From Pseudomonas sp. QS1027 (lineage in GTDB: Bacteria; Pseudomonadota; Gammaproteobacteria; Pseudomonadales; Pseudomonadaceae): 36,811 bases of DNA. The position numbers were made by a program, and so were the translations under genes. The notes beneath the pieces were generated by a model. It was not told where the DNA came from, searched no databases, and saw only the letters and a list, made by a program, of their open reading frames with translations. Positions 25,830 to 33,743 of this stretch are shown in pieces. The stretch spans positions 1 through 36,811 of the forward strand of contig NZ_PHSU01000001.1 in assembly GCF_002814235.1 (NCBI RefSeq). Reading direction: 5' to 3'. Within the stretch, counting starts at the first letter, position 1; each line of letters begins with the position of its first letter.

Positions 25830-27842
25830 TTGCCCACCGAAAGAAAAAACGAATTTTACCGCGAAATCGGTATATCAGCGCTGTTGCCAGATGAGGTGGT
25901 CAGTATGGATCCTGAAGTTAAAAGCGCCCTTGAGCAAGAATGGAATACTCGTCAACGCGAACTGATCAAGGGGCGAGTCGATCAGGTTGAACTGGTAAAA
26001 GTTGATTTTATCGCGGCTCTTAAAGAACGCCGGGTTGAATTGAAGCAAGAAGCACAAGCTTCACGTGCTGGTAAGCCATTGCTCCAACGTCTAGCGGAGG
26101 CCTCGGGATTTGCGCTACCTGATAACTGGTTTGAACAAAAAAAGATAGACCAGGCAATCAAGGCTCTCACGTCGAGAAACCCAGACGCTACTTGGGACCG
26201 TCAGAGAACCTTTACTGATCGGGTGCTCTGGTCCCAGGTATTAGCTATTCGCGACTTACAAACTGGTGTTGGAGTTAATGGCGAGCGCCGCGATGAATGG
26301 GTAGCTGCTCAGGCACGTGACAGGGTTACAGTTGATGGCCTGCAGGCAGCTGCGGTGAAAAATGCAGAGGTTCTGCCGGCAGACATTGTTTCGGCCGGCA
26401 CACTTGATCGTGCGAAAAGGGTTAAGGGTTACGTTAGATCTTTGACTGACCCAAAGGAGAATTTGGATTTCTTCGCTATTGAAGGGTTTGCATCTAAGGA
26501 AGCTCAAGTTCGTCTCAATAACGCGGATATTGAGAAACTGCGGTCACCCGCAAGTGAAAAAATTGAGCTAGAGCCGGTAAATCATACGGTAGAACTGAAA
26601 GATGTTAATCTTGACGTCGTAGCTTTGATGGACTCACTTCGGGAAAATTGGGTGACCACGCAACAGAAGATGATTGACCTTCGTGCATCCAATCGCATTG
26701 CGACAAAACTGGAGAACTCAGAGTTAGAAAGAGACTTTTCTCTTCGTCAAGCTAAAACCGATGTTCACCTTTATAGCGTTGCGGTCTACACACAAGGCCT
26801 GCACCGACCTTTGTCAGACCGTGTAAGAGAATTTTTTGGATTTACTCGCTCTTCGGAAAAATGGTCCAGTGAAGAGAATATCTATCAGCAAGTAAAAGCC
26901 GCCCTCAAGGATGCTGAAGAGCAAGTCAAGCGTCTTAGCGACGAAGTATCGATAGCGTCGCACGTTGCCACTCTCATAGAGAACGATCAGATGGCTACCA
27001 ACGCTGAACTTAAGCAACTGGATAGTCCTGAAGGAAGGCAGCGTCGAGAAGAGTATGTGCTGAGAGAGGTCCGTAGACCTGGGGCAACTCAATCATTATG
27101 GGATGAGGTGCGTAGTGCAGGTTTTAACGGGGAGGAAATTCCTTCGTTCGCGCAGGATAATAGGGTGCTTCTAGAAACTTATAAAAGTGCTGTCGATTTA
27201 ATATGGGGGCAACTTCAAGTCGATGCTTATAGCTCTGGAGAGGATATAAACGGTGAAGAGTGTAAGCGGTTTCAGGAGCGCGTTGCCGAAGCGAATGTCC
27301 TTCTGAGCGCTATCCCTTTAGACCGTGTTACGGGTGGTCAGGAGGCTATTGTCCAGTATCTGACAAAAAAATCAGACTCGGACTTTCTGCCTAACAGTCC
27401 GGCAGGCTTAAACCTTGGAGGCAGGGAGTCATCGTATTTACCTGAAAATGTTCTGGAAATATTACGCGCCGAAACCCCAGGTGCAAAAGTTGATTACTGG
27501 GCGAAGGAACTGACAGAGGCCGCCAACAACAACCGTCGACCATTAAGCGGTTCTGAGTTCAAACAGGTAGTATCTTCGATCGAAAGTTGCTCGAGAGGAG
27601 CGAGCATCGAAAAAGCGAAAGCCCGAGAAGTCGCAGCATTACTTGCTAAAGCTCATGGTCCCAGCGGTGAGAACTTGTTCCGGGACCCGGAGTTGCGCAG
27701 CGCTTATAAGGCTGCGTTAGCGCCAGACTCGACTGCTAGGCCTAAGCCAGAGTCGCCTGCTAACCCGAGTCGCACCGATGTTGTGGCTGACAAGGGTTCC
27801 GACATTTCAGGAAAGCCAAGCAAGCCGATGAGAATGCGCTAG
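25830..27842 (+). CDS. Large candidate type IVB secretion substrate
   Basis: A soluble protein of 670 residues from a TTG at 25830, or 645 from the ATG at 25905, which has the better ribosome binding site (GAGGTGG, 5 nt spacing). It is charged and mostly helical, with coiled-coil stretches near 340-400 and no membrane segment. Residues 556-632 (27,495-27,725) carry the shared C-terminal domain, followed by a Pro/Ser-rich basic tail ending in MRMR. It follows its paralogue by 40 bp and is probably co-transcribed. The N-terminal 550 residues match nothing I can name. It may act in the recipient cell or as a transfer-associated protein; this is inferred. Confidence 0.7.
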   Translation: MPTERKNEFYREIGISALLPDEVVSMDPEVKSALEQEWNTRQRELIKGRVDQVELVKVDFIAALKERRVELKQEAQASRAGKPLLQRLAEASGFALPDNWFEQKKIDQAIKALTSRNPDATWDRQRTFTDRVLWSQVLAIRDLQTGVGVNGERRDEWVAAQARDRVTVDGLQAAAVKNAEVLPADIVSAGTLDRAKRVKGYVRSLTDPKENLDFFAIEGFASKEAQVRLNNADIEKLRSPASEKIELEPVNHTVELKDVNLDVVALMDSLRENWVTTQQKMIDLRASNRIATKLENSELERDFSLRQAKTDVHLYSVAVYTQGLHRPLSDRVREFFGFTRSSEKWSSEENIYQQVKAALKDAEEQVKRLSDEVSIASHVATLIENDQMATNAELKQLDSPEGRQRREEYVLREVRRPGATQSLWDEVRSAGFNGEEIPSFAQDNRVLLETYKSAVDLIWGQLQVDAYSSGEDINGEECKRFQERVAEANVLLSAIPLDRVTGGQEAIVQYLTKKSDSDFLPNSPAGLNLGGRESSYLPENVLEILRAETPGAKVDYWAKELTEAANNNRRPLSGSEFKQVVSSIESCSRGASIEKAKAREVAALLAKAHGPSGENLFRDPELRSAYKAALAPDSTARPKPESPANPSRTDVVADKGSDISGKPSKPMRMR

Positions 27843-27890
27843 GTTCGTTGGTATTTGTAAGCTGCTGGACGGCGGTCTTCGTGTGGCAGT

Positions 27891-27907
27891 TTACGATGTC
27901 ATCGTAA
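27891..27907. promoter_or_regulatory. Perfect dyad TTACGAT-GTC-ATCGTAA
   Basis: A 7-bp perfect inverted repeat with a 3-nt spacer, upstream of a TATAAT at 27924-27929 and of the gene at 27985. It looks like a repressor operator. It differs from the ACGTANNN arrays and the GTAT-N10-ATAC motif. Confidence 0.45.
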
Positions 27908-27984
27908 CCTATTGATACTTCGTATAATAGGCATTATGTTAAATTGCTAGCTGCGTCATAGATTTAATTAATATGGAGCAAAAT

Positions 27985-28374
27985 ATGACAGATTTTCAAA
28001 CGACTCAGTCGTTGTCATTACCCTATGGTGAGAGGCGGTCGCGACTTGCGGTGCTGAATAACCACCAGTTGCCTCCCAACATGGTTTCATCAACGCCTGA
28101 GCGTCTGAAAACTGCGCTGGTAGCTCTTCAGATGCAGGCTCGTTCTGCAAGTGACCTGATTGGATGTTTTAGGACTGGTAACGAAGAAGACAACCTCAAA
28201 TCAGCCGACGTTGCTCTAGACCGCCTGCGCAGTTCGCAAGAGGTCATGAAGGTGATGCCCCGAGAATGTTTTATTATTGTGGAAGCTGCGAGACTTCTGG
28301 GAAAGCCGATCCCGGACGTCAGTGTCCAGGATCTGGCATTTACTGGTCTGATCGCACTCGACTTCATCCAGTAA
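27985..28374 (+). CDS. Small hypothetical protein
   Basis: A 129-residue soluble helical protein. The ATG at 27985 is preferred because GGAG lies 8 nt upstream; an in-frame ATG at 27973 overlaps that site. No motif recognised. It has its own promoter region with a dyad and TATAAT. It converges on the minus-strand gene that ends at 28394. Confidence 0.6.
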   Translation: MTDFQTTQSLSLPYGERRSRLAVLNNHQLPPNMVSSTPERLKTALVALQMQARSASDLIGCFRTGNEEDNLKSADVALDRLRSSQEVMKVMPRECFIIVEAARLLGKPIPDVSVQDLAFTGLIALDFIQ

Positions 28375-28393
28375 ATGAACGGCGATTACCCGG

Positions 28394-28633
28394 TCATGAA
28401 ACAACAGTTCTCGTCACGACAATGACCGCCAGTGGCATAGTTTTTTCATCAAAAACAAGCAGCGCCTTGCGTTGACTGTACTCAGCAGTATTGAGTCTCT
28501 TTTTGGAATAGATGCCCTGGATTGAGTTCTGAGTCGATTGGACTGTGCTCCCATTGCACGGAATGATCACACTCTCGCCGTGCTCCAGTTCACAAATTGC
28601 CGCTGTTTTATTTTCAGGTTGGCAGATAAGCAT
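28394..28633 (-). CDS. Small hypothetical protein of the array/leader regulon
   Basis: A 79-residue protein with an AGGAG ribosome binding site inside the conserved CGTCTAGGAG. The N-terminal half is beta-rich with two Cys, and the middle is basic (IYSKKRLNTAEYSQRKALLV). No family recognised. Its control region is nearly the same as that of the gene at 7307: array, hairpin with GGCGGCTACC, 19 nt, CGTCTAGGAG, start. This places it under the same control as rep although it lies 20 kb away. Confidence 0.6.
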   Translation of the reverse strand: MLICQPENKTAAICELEHGESVIIPCNGSTVQSTQNSIQGIYSKKRLNTAEYSQRKALLVFDEKTMPLAVIVVTRTVVS

Positions 28634-28639
28634 TCTTGT

Positions 28640-28684
28640 CTCCTAGACGTTTATTGGTACTGATTGATACCGGTAGCCGCCGGT
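28640..28684 (-). promoter_or_regulatory. Conserved hairpin leader, copy 2
   Basis: On the minus strand: ACCGG-CGGCTA-CCGGT (5-bp stem, 6-nt loop), 19 nt, then CGTCTAGGAG. The stem bases differ from copy 1 (ACTGG/CCAGT) at one pair but keep pairing, a compensatory change. Confidence 0.7.
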
Positions 28685-28700
28685 GTATTGCATTCTATAC

Positions 28701-28736
28701 TTATTACGTAAGTACGTACATACGTTACTGCGTAAA
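28701..28736. promoter_or_regulatory. ACGTANNN array
   Basis: ACGTAAGT, ACGTACAT, ACGTTACT, GCGTAA in 8-bp steps, upstream of the leader of the gene at 28633. TATAGAAT on the minus strand just downstream is a possible -10. Confidence 0.65.
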
Positions 28737-28809
28737 AATCCCTGCTCCATCCAAATAACTCTTGCAATAAATGGCTTCGCTGCTTTTGGTTAGACCTGCT
28801 TGATTGTCT

Positions 28810-29355
28810 GATCAAGGGTCAGCCCGGAAGCCGCATGCGGCGCGCAGCCTGCTTGCAGGCGAGCACCGAACGGGTGAGGACTGAAGCGCAGCGCCCCTTT
28901 ACCAGGTGGCTGGTGATCAAGGCTCCCTCGGCGGTCATGGGGGTTGCTTCTCCCCCATGGCCGTTGGGGTCAGAGGCCGACTCGCTCCCTTCCTGGAGGG
29001 AAGGGCGGGGGGATGGGTATGGCCGCCGCCGGCGGCGCCGGTGGCCACCACCAGATGGCCGTGCCCTGCCCTGTTCTTTCCCGCGGCTGATCGCACACCT
29101 GGTGCACGCCGGGCGACACGCCCGGGCCAGCGCCTGATCAGCTGCTCGATGCCGGCGGTGCCGGCAGCTGCTGCGGGTGAACGTGCTCGAGGCCGGTGCC
29201 GATCGGCACGGCGCGGCCGGCAGTCGCCGGTGAAGCACATCCATGGGGTAGTGAGGAGTTGGCCAGCAGATCTGCGCTCGATCGGCGCGCTGTGGGTGGG
29301 CGACGTCCTGGGCCAGGCGCCGATGGCTATGCCCTCCCCTGCGCTGTTCTTCCTT
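28810..29355. repeat. Long repeat R3 (internally shortened)
   Basis: Left module identical in layout to R1, R2 and R4. It then jumps from 'gccgccgccggcgg' straight to 'cgccggtggccaccacc', leaving out the 'gtaggccgtcatcc' block of R1 and R4; short GC-rich GGCG repeats at both ends of the missing block suggest deletion by slippage or recombination. The right end (29,285-29,355) matches the window's end joined to its start. No gene is credible inside it. Confidence 0.85.
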
Positions 29356-29372
29356 AAATTTCAAGGTCAACG

Positions 29373-29395
29373 AAAAAGCCGGCAGGAAGCCGGCT
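29373..29395 (-). terminator. Rho-independent terminator
   Basis: On the minus strand a 7-bp stem AGCCGGC/GCCGGCT with a 5-nt loop is followed by TTTTTC, 19 bp beyond the stop of the gene at 29414. Confidence 0.88.
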
Positions 29396-29413
29396 CTTGA
29401 ACAGCTAGTCCGA

Positions 29414-30130
29414 TCAGCGCATACGCTGCGTTGCTTTTGCTTTATGCAGTGGCATATGAGCTAAAGAATCCGTGCTATCGGAATTTGTAGGAGGTGGAGG
29501 ATCAAGTGTAATACGTATGTTTGGATTAAGTCGGCAAGTGGCCTCTTGAATAGCATCCCAATGCCGGAATGGTACAGTACCAACATTTAAAGGCCGAGGG
29601 CTAAACTCAAGATCCGCTGGGTGTGCAATTACTTTAAAATGCTGCCATTCGGGTTGATTCATCAACTTCGCCATCAAATCCGGACGTTGCATTAAAACTA
29701 TATGCGGCTTAAATATTCCGAGGCTTTCGGGGTCAATCCCCTCGGAAATGAGTAATCCTCTGAGTGTCGACTGAACTTCCTCCATAGAGCTCTTTGAAAG
29801 CCGTTGGAATGTAATGAAGTCATGATTAGCCATGTCCTCAGGCTTCATCATCAGCGGGTTTTGCTTTTCATTTAATTTCACTAAAAAGTCAATGACCGTG
29901 AAGTCCAGACGATGTTCGTTCGCATAACTGCGCGCAGCCATAAAAGCTTCCTGCTTACTTTGATATCCGTACAACGCAGAAAAAGCTCCTTCTATGGAGC
30001 TTTTTGTTTTAAGTCCGCAATCCTTTAATGCGATGGAGCGCGGCGCGTTACCTTGGTAAAAGTAAAGTGTTGATAATTCAATAATATGTTCGTTCTTTTC
30101 TTGCTCATTCGTGTTCGCTACTTTCACCAT
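29414..30130 (-). CDS. Hypothetical protein paired with an HTH regulator
   Basis: A 238-residue soluble protein, AT-rich, with no motif I recognise. The first 70 residues are helical and could be DNA-binding (SIALKDCGLKTKSSIEGAFS has a helix-turn-helix-like rhythm, weakly). The C-terminus is Pro-rich, then basic, ending in RMR like the secretion candidates, but the shared C-terminal domain is absent. It overlaps the upstream regulator gene by 26 bp and is followed by a terminator, so the two form a closed operon. Confidence 0.6.
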   Translation of the reverse strand: MVKVANTNEQEKNEHIIELSTLYFYQGNAPRSIALKDCGLKTKSSIEGAFSALYGYQSKQEAFMAARSYANEHRLDFTVIDFLVKLNEKQNPLMMKPEDMANHDFITFQRLSKSSMEEVQSTLRGLLISEGIDPESLGIFKPHIVLMQRPDLMAKLMNQPEWQHFKVIAHPADLEFSPRPLNVGTVPFRHWDAIQEATCRLNPNIRITLDPPPPTNSDSTDSLAHMPLHKAKATQRMR

Positions 30131-30635
30131 TTTTTGTCCAACCTTGAATCAGAACTTTCTCAACGCTTTGGTGGTCAGCAACAGTGCTCACCGCGTCGCG
30201 CATAAATTTTTGACTCTGCTTTGAAGTCATATTCAGTCTGCGCACAGCTTCGATCCATCGTATTACTGGTCTTCCTGGCTTACCGCCATGTTTGATCAAG
30301 CGGTAAGCCGACGGCGCTGACCTACCGGTCAACGTAGCAAACATCTCTAGGTCCTGCGGCGTTTCAGCATCGAACCCAAGGTAGTCAAAAAACTCCTTAA
30401 TAGCGGGTGGGTGCTCAACCGGCGAAGACTCCGGATAACTTTTATACGCATAGAGGCACAAAGCTACAGCTGGGTCGCTGATAGGTGCGCTGGAGCGCTC
30501 CTGGCTGGTCAGCTCTTCCCATTTCGCCTTCTGCAAACCGAACGCATCTGCTGCCGCCACTTTTGATAGGCCATTTTCAAGGCGCCACCTTTCGAGGTCG
30601 GTTCCGCAGATCGGCTGAAGGGGCTGTTTGGTCAT
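30105..30635 (-). CDS. Helix-turn-helix transcriptional regulator
   Basis: A 176-residue protein from the ATG at 30635 (a GTG two codons upstream is possible). The N-terminal region around DLERWRLENGLSKVAAADAF looks like an XRE-type helix-turn-helix, in which the protein reads as a phage-repressor-like DNA binder. A second region near 110-150 (FATLTGRSAPSAYRLIKHGG) also has HTH character. It lies divergent from the LPD7 gene, with a GTAT-N10-ATAC motif in the shared intergenic region, and is the best candidate in the window for binding that motif. Autoregulation and control of secretion genes are inferred. Confidence 0.65.
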   Translation of the reverse strand: MTKQPLQPICGTDLERWRLENGLSKVAAADAFGLQKAKWEELTSQERSSAPISDPAVALCLYAYKSYPESSPVEHPPAIKEFFDYLGFDAETPQDLEMFATLTGRSAPSAYRLIKHGGKPGRPVIRWIEAVRRLNMTSKQSQKFMRDAVSTVADHQSVEKVLIQGWTKNGESSEHE

Positions 30636-30759
30636 GTCCACTCTCTTTTCATTGATGGTAGCAAAGAAGCATCGCTCGGTAGGAAATTTCTGTCCCGCAG
30701 CCGGGAGATAGGTTTCCCCGCATAGAGATTTTACAGATCTTCCAAAATGCTGCTATTTT

Positions 30760-30777
30760 GCATAGTATACACAATAC
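30760..30777 (+). promoter_or_regulatory. GTAT-N10-ATAC promoter/operator motif
   Basis: GCATAGTATACACAATAC followed by AAAAG. It lies in the 257-bp divergent region between the HTH regulator and the LPD7 gene, about 115 bp before the latter. The rest of this region shows nothing else clear. Confidence 0.5.
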
Positions 30778-30892
30778 AAAAGAACGGCAGCACGCAAACG
30801 GCACCACCTTGGACCCTCGTTTTCAGTAGTAGTTCAGGACGACTGAAGGCGAGGACAGAGGTAGCTATCACCACAGGCATAGGGAGATCCCC

Positions 30893-33154
30893 ATGAGCGC
30901 AGAGTCGGACGCACAATTGCAACAATTTACGGACGCTGTCTACAGTCAAAACGACTCGGGTAGCGTTCTTGAGGGCCAATCGCCACTAGGGGGGATCGAA
31001 GCCCGGTCGGTCAGGTTTACCCAATGGCGCGATATGATGCTCGGGGATTCTGATGCGGTCCCTGAGATCCCAGAACGATTGCTGCGTCATTGGGTCGACG
31101 GTGACATCGCGAGCTTCAGGCTTCTCTCGTCAATGGACGAGGAAATTGCCGCTGACAATATCTCCGCTAACTTTCAGAACTACGAAGCTTATCGCGTTGA
31201 AATGCAGCAGTTGGCTGGCGATGTGGCGGCCAAGGTAGAAGAGCTCAAGAAGGAGAGTTTACGCCGCGGTGTTGAGCAGGACCGTGTGACGGCCAAAGAC
31301 CTCGTCGCCCGCCTGCGTGATACAGACGCCCAAGCGAAGCTGCCCAAAGATACATCCGGACTCAACGGGTTTTCCGGTGGCGAGCGGCATCCCGACCAGG
31401 CACCTGAGCTGCCTACCGCAAGCAAGGTGCTTGAAAGCATCACCTATAAGACGCGGCCGGACGGCAGCGTCCTCTACCTGGTGAGCGAGCGGCCTGCGTT
31501 CATCGATCATGGTCGTCATATTATTGTCGAAGACAAAGCTCTAGACGACGAGGAATCCATTCTCGGCGCCATTCTTCTTGCTAAAGAGAAGTACGGCGGC
31601 GCGTTCTCCTTGACTGGGACGGATGAGTTCAAACGCAAAGCACTTGAAGTCATGCTGAAGAACAATGTGGAGGTCCGTCTCAAAAGTCCTGCCCAAGAAA
31701 TGCTTTTGCGGGAATTGGCCGTCGCGTATCCCGGCTACAAACTCCCGCCCTCAATACCAAAATATACGCAAGGCGCTACTGGCGAAACGGTTCAAGACGA
31801 AGCACCAGTCAACGCTGATGGGCCGGCCGCTGTGCATTCCAATTCCGGTCCCAATTTGGTTGCGGTCAAACGGGAAGATCCAAAGCCAGTAAATCGGCTG
31901 GTTGGCAGATTGGTAGAGCACGGTGTCGCACCGTATGATCACGAGAAAGGTAATAAAGACAGTTACTTCGTCGTACTCGAAAACGGTGACGGCGAGTTGA
32001 CGACAACTTGGGGTGTAGGTTTGGCCAAGGCGATGGCAATAGCGTCTGTCGCCGGCGGTGAAATGATTGAGCTGGTTAACAACGGCAAAAAACCGGTTAC
32101 TGTCGAAAAAGACATCAAAGATGATCATGGAAAAATTGTCGACACAAAAACAATCAATACTCATCGTAATGAGTGGATCGTAGTTACTAATCGCGCAGAG
32201 GTTGATCAGCACTTTGTCGATCTCAAGGAGGAGACTCCACCAACGTTGACATTGGTCGAACCTACCTATCGATCAGTTCTTGCTACCAGTGAGCTCACGC
32301 CAATTTCCGCTATGGATTGGTGGCAAGTGCAGCAGGCCGTAATTGAAAGTTGGAGCACCGATGACGGCGAACGCGATGCCCTGCTCCTCGAACTTGGACC
32401 TGAGCCCGCCGCAGAAGCCTACTATTGGTTTGATAAAAGCGGTAACCAGGTCGTTGCTCCAACTAACGCCAAGGATCTGCTGGTTATCTTCGAGCAGACT
32501 CGTACAGCAATAGATTCGCACACAGCACAGCAGGAGAGTCAGATGACAGAGCAAAATGCTAGTCCGGGTGTTAATCAAGAAAACGGCGACGATCAGAAGC
32601 TGATTCTTCGCGGAGTCAATAAGGTAGGTGAGGACTATGACACCACCGTGCTGCTCTTTAAAGGTCGGGGCGATTATCTCCAAGGTTTCATGAAAGTTGA
32701 CGGTGTTAAACATCAGGTTATCGCGCATCTGAACGAGCGTAAGCCAGATTTGGCTACTGGTGAAATTAAGCCGAACTTCATAAAGTTGTCCAAGGCAGTT
32801 GGCCAGGGTGATGACACAAAATGGGAAGAGTTCGGCTTCGGTAATGCGCTGAACAAGCGTAATGACCAGAAGCCTGTTTATTTCGATGATGTGTTGTTCA
32901 GCATCGGCGGCAAGACTCTGAGCGCACGGATCACCAAAAACGTCGACGAGGAAATGCACCGCAAGTTGGGCTTCGTGCAAGAACGCGTTGCGCGTCCAGA
33001 ACGAGCAACGACTGGCGAACAGCAGGCCGAGGCAGCGACTGACCCAAAGTCGAAGGCGCCGGCGGCACAACCGGAGGCGCAGCAGCCTCCGGCGGCGGCC
33101 AGCGCCCCAGAACCCAGCGCCCCAAAAAAAACGCGTAGCCGCGCTCGAGCTTGA
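30893..33154 (+). CDS. LPD7-domain polyvalent protein, no relaxase domain
   Basis: A 753-residue cytoplasmic protein. Residues about 180-285 (DGSVLYLVSERPAFIDHG to PAQEMLLREL) look like the LPD7 domain found at the C-terminus of many plasmid relaxases and polyvalent proteins. Residues about 337-430 (LVEHGVAPY, SYFVVLENG, WGVGLAKAM) match the segment that follows in relaxase/primase-type proteins. A further beta-rich unit lies at about 555-690, then a low-complexity Ala/Pro/Lys-rich tail. The N-terminal HUH relaxase domain with its His triad and Tyr is missing. It may process or protect transferred DNA, or be a relaxase-derived accessory. AGGGAGA precedes the ATG. It heads the second secretion operon. 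Confidence 0.7.
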   Translation: MSAESDAQLQQFTDAVYSQNDSGSVLEGQSPLGGIEARSVRFTQWRDMMLGDSDAVPEIPERLLRHWVDGDIASFRLLSSMDEEIAADNISANFQNYEAYRVEMQQLAGDVAAKVEELKKESLRRGVEQDRVTAKDLVARLRDTDAQAKLPKDTSGLNGFSGGERHPDQAPELPTASKVLESITYKTRPDGSVLYLVSERPAFIDHGRHIIVEDKALDDEESILGAILLAKEKYGGAFSLTGTDEFKRKALEVMLKNNVEVRLKSPAQEMLLRELAVAYPGYKLPPSIPKYTQGATGETVQDEAPVNADGPAAVHSNSGPNLVAVKREDPKPVNRLVGRLVEHGVAPYDHEKGNKDSYFVVLENGDGELTTTWGVGLAKAMAIASVAGGEMIELVNNGKKPVTVEKDIKDDHGKIVDTKTINTHRNEWIVVTNRAEVDQHFVDLKEETPPTLTLVEPTYRSVLATSELTPISAMDWWQVQQAVIESWSTDDGERDALLLELGPEPAAEAYYWFDKSGNQVVAPTNAKDLLVIFEQTRTAIDSHTAQQESQMTEQNASPGVNQENGDDQKLILRGVNKVGEDYDTTVLLFKGRGDYLQGFMKVDGVKHQVIAHLNERKPDLATGEIKPNFIKLSKAVGQGDDTKWEEFGFGNALNKRNDQKPVYFDDVLFSIGGKTLSARITKNVDEEMHRKLGFVQERVARPERATTGEQQAEAATDPKSKAPAAQPEAQQPPAAASAPEPSAPKKTRSRARA

Positions 33155-33187
33155 TTGAGCTGCCGCCTTCTCCACCGAGGATCCGTT

Positions 33188-33739
33188 ATGAAAATTGTGG
33201 TCAGTGCCCTTCTACTTCTGGTTTGCATGTCTGCGAACGTGAATGCAGCAACATGCCGGAGCGGTGAGGCCGCTGTTCGTGGTAGTGAAAGCGGATATGA
33301 CGAGGATAAGAAGGCGGCAGAACAAACCGTTGAGGACGAGCTTTCGTTTTCAGATGTTTTGGAAAAATGCGTGGGTGGCGTAACCGGAATCAAAGCTGGA
33401 CCGACATACGGTCCGTCAGAAATATTTGGGGATTGGGCTGAAAAGATTTTCAACCAAGTCTGCAGCTTGGCCCGTGACAAGATTAATGACACGGTTGATG
33501 GTGCCACGGAATCCAGAATGGGAAGCGCACTACAGAGCCTGTACTCCAATTACGATAAATACGCGGGAACAATCAATTCTGGTTCACCTGGCACAGTGCC
33601 AAGCAGTATAGGAACGGTTTCCAATCTTAATTTTACATCGACCCCTGCGGCTGTCCAACCTACGCAGGCTCCAGTCACACCGTCGGGAAGTACATCTACT
33701 TCTGATGATAGTGCGTTCTGGAATGACATTTGGAAGTAA
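33188..33739 (+). CDS. Secreted protein of the secretion operon
   Basis: A 183-residue protein with a clear signal peptide (cleavage near VNAAT, residue 21), Cys residues near 23, 60 and 91, an acidic helical middle and a Ser/Thr/Pro-rich C-terminus. The ATG at 33188 has GAGGA upstream. Its place before PilM-like, transglycosylase and dotB genes suggests a periplasmic or surface component, perhaps a TraL-like protein; no confident family match. It ends 4 bp before the next start. Confidence 0.62.
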   Translation: MKIVVSALLLLVCMSANVNAATCRSGEAAVRGSESGYDEDKKAAEQTVEDELSFSDVLEKCVGGVTGIKAGPTYGPSEIFGDWAEKIFNQVCSLARDKINDTVDGATESRMGSALQSLYSNYDKYAGTINSGSPGTVPSSIGTVSNLNFTSTPAAVQPTQAPVTPSGSTSTSDDSAFWNDIWK

Positions 33740-33743
33740 GGTC

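Noticed and set aside
32273..33175. 300-residue minus-strand frame opposite the LPD7 gene
   Set aside because: It is a shadow of a well-supported gene on the plus strand, without a ribosome binding site or recognisable domains.
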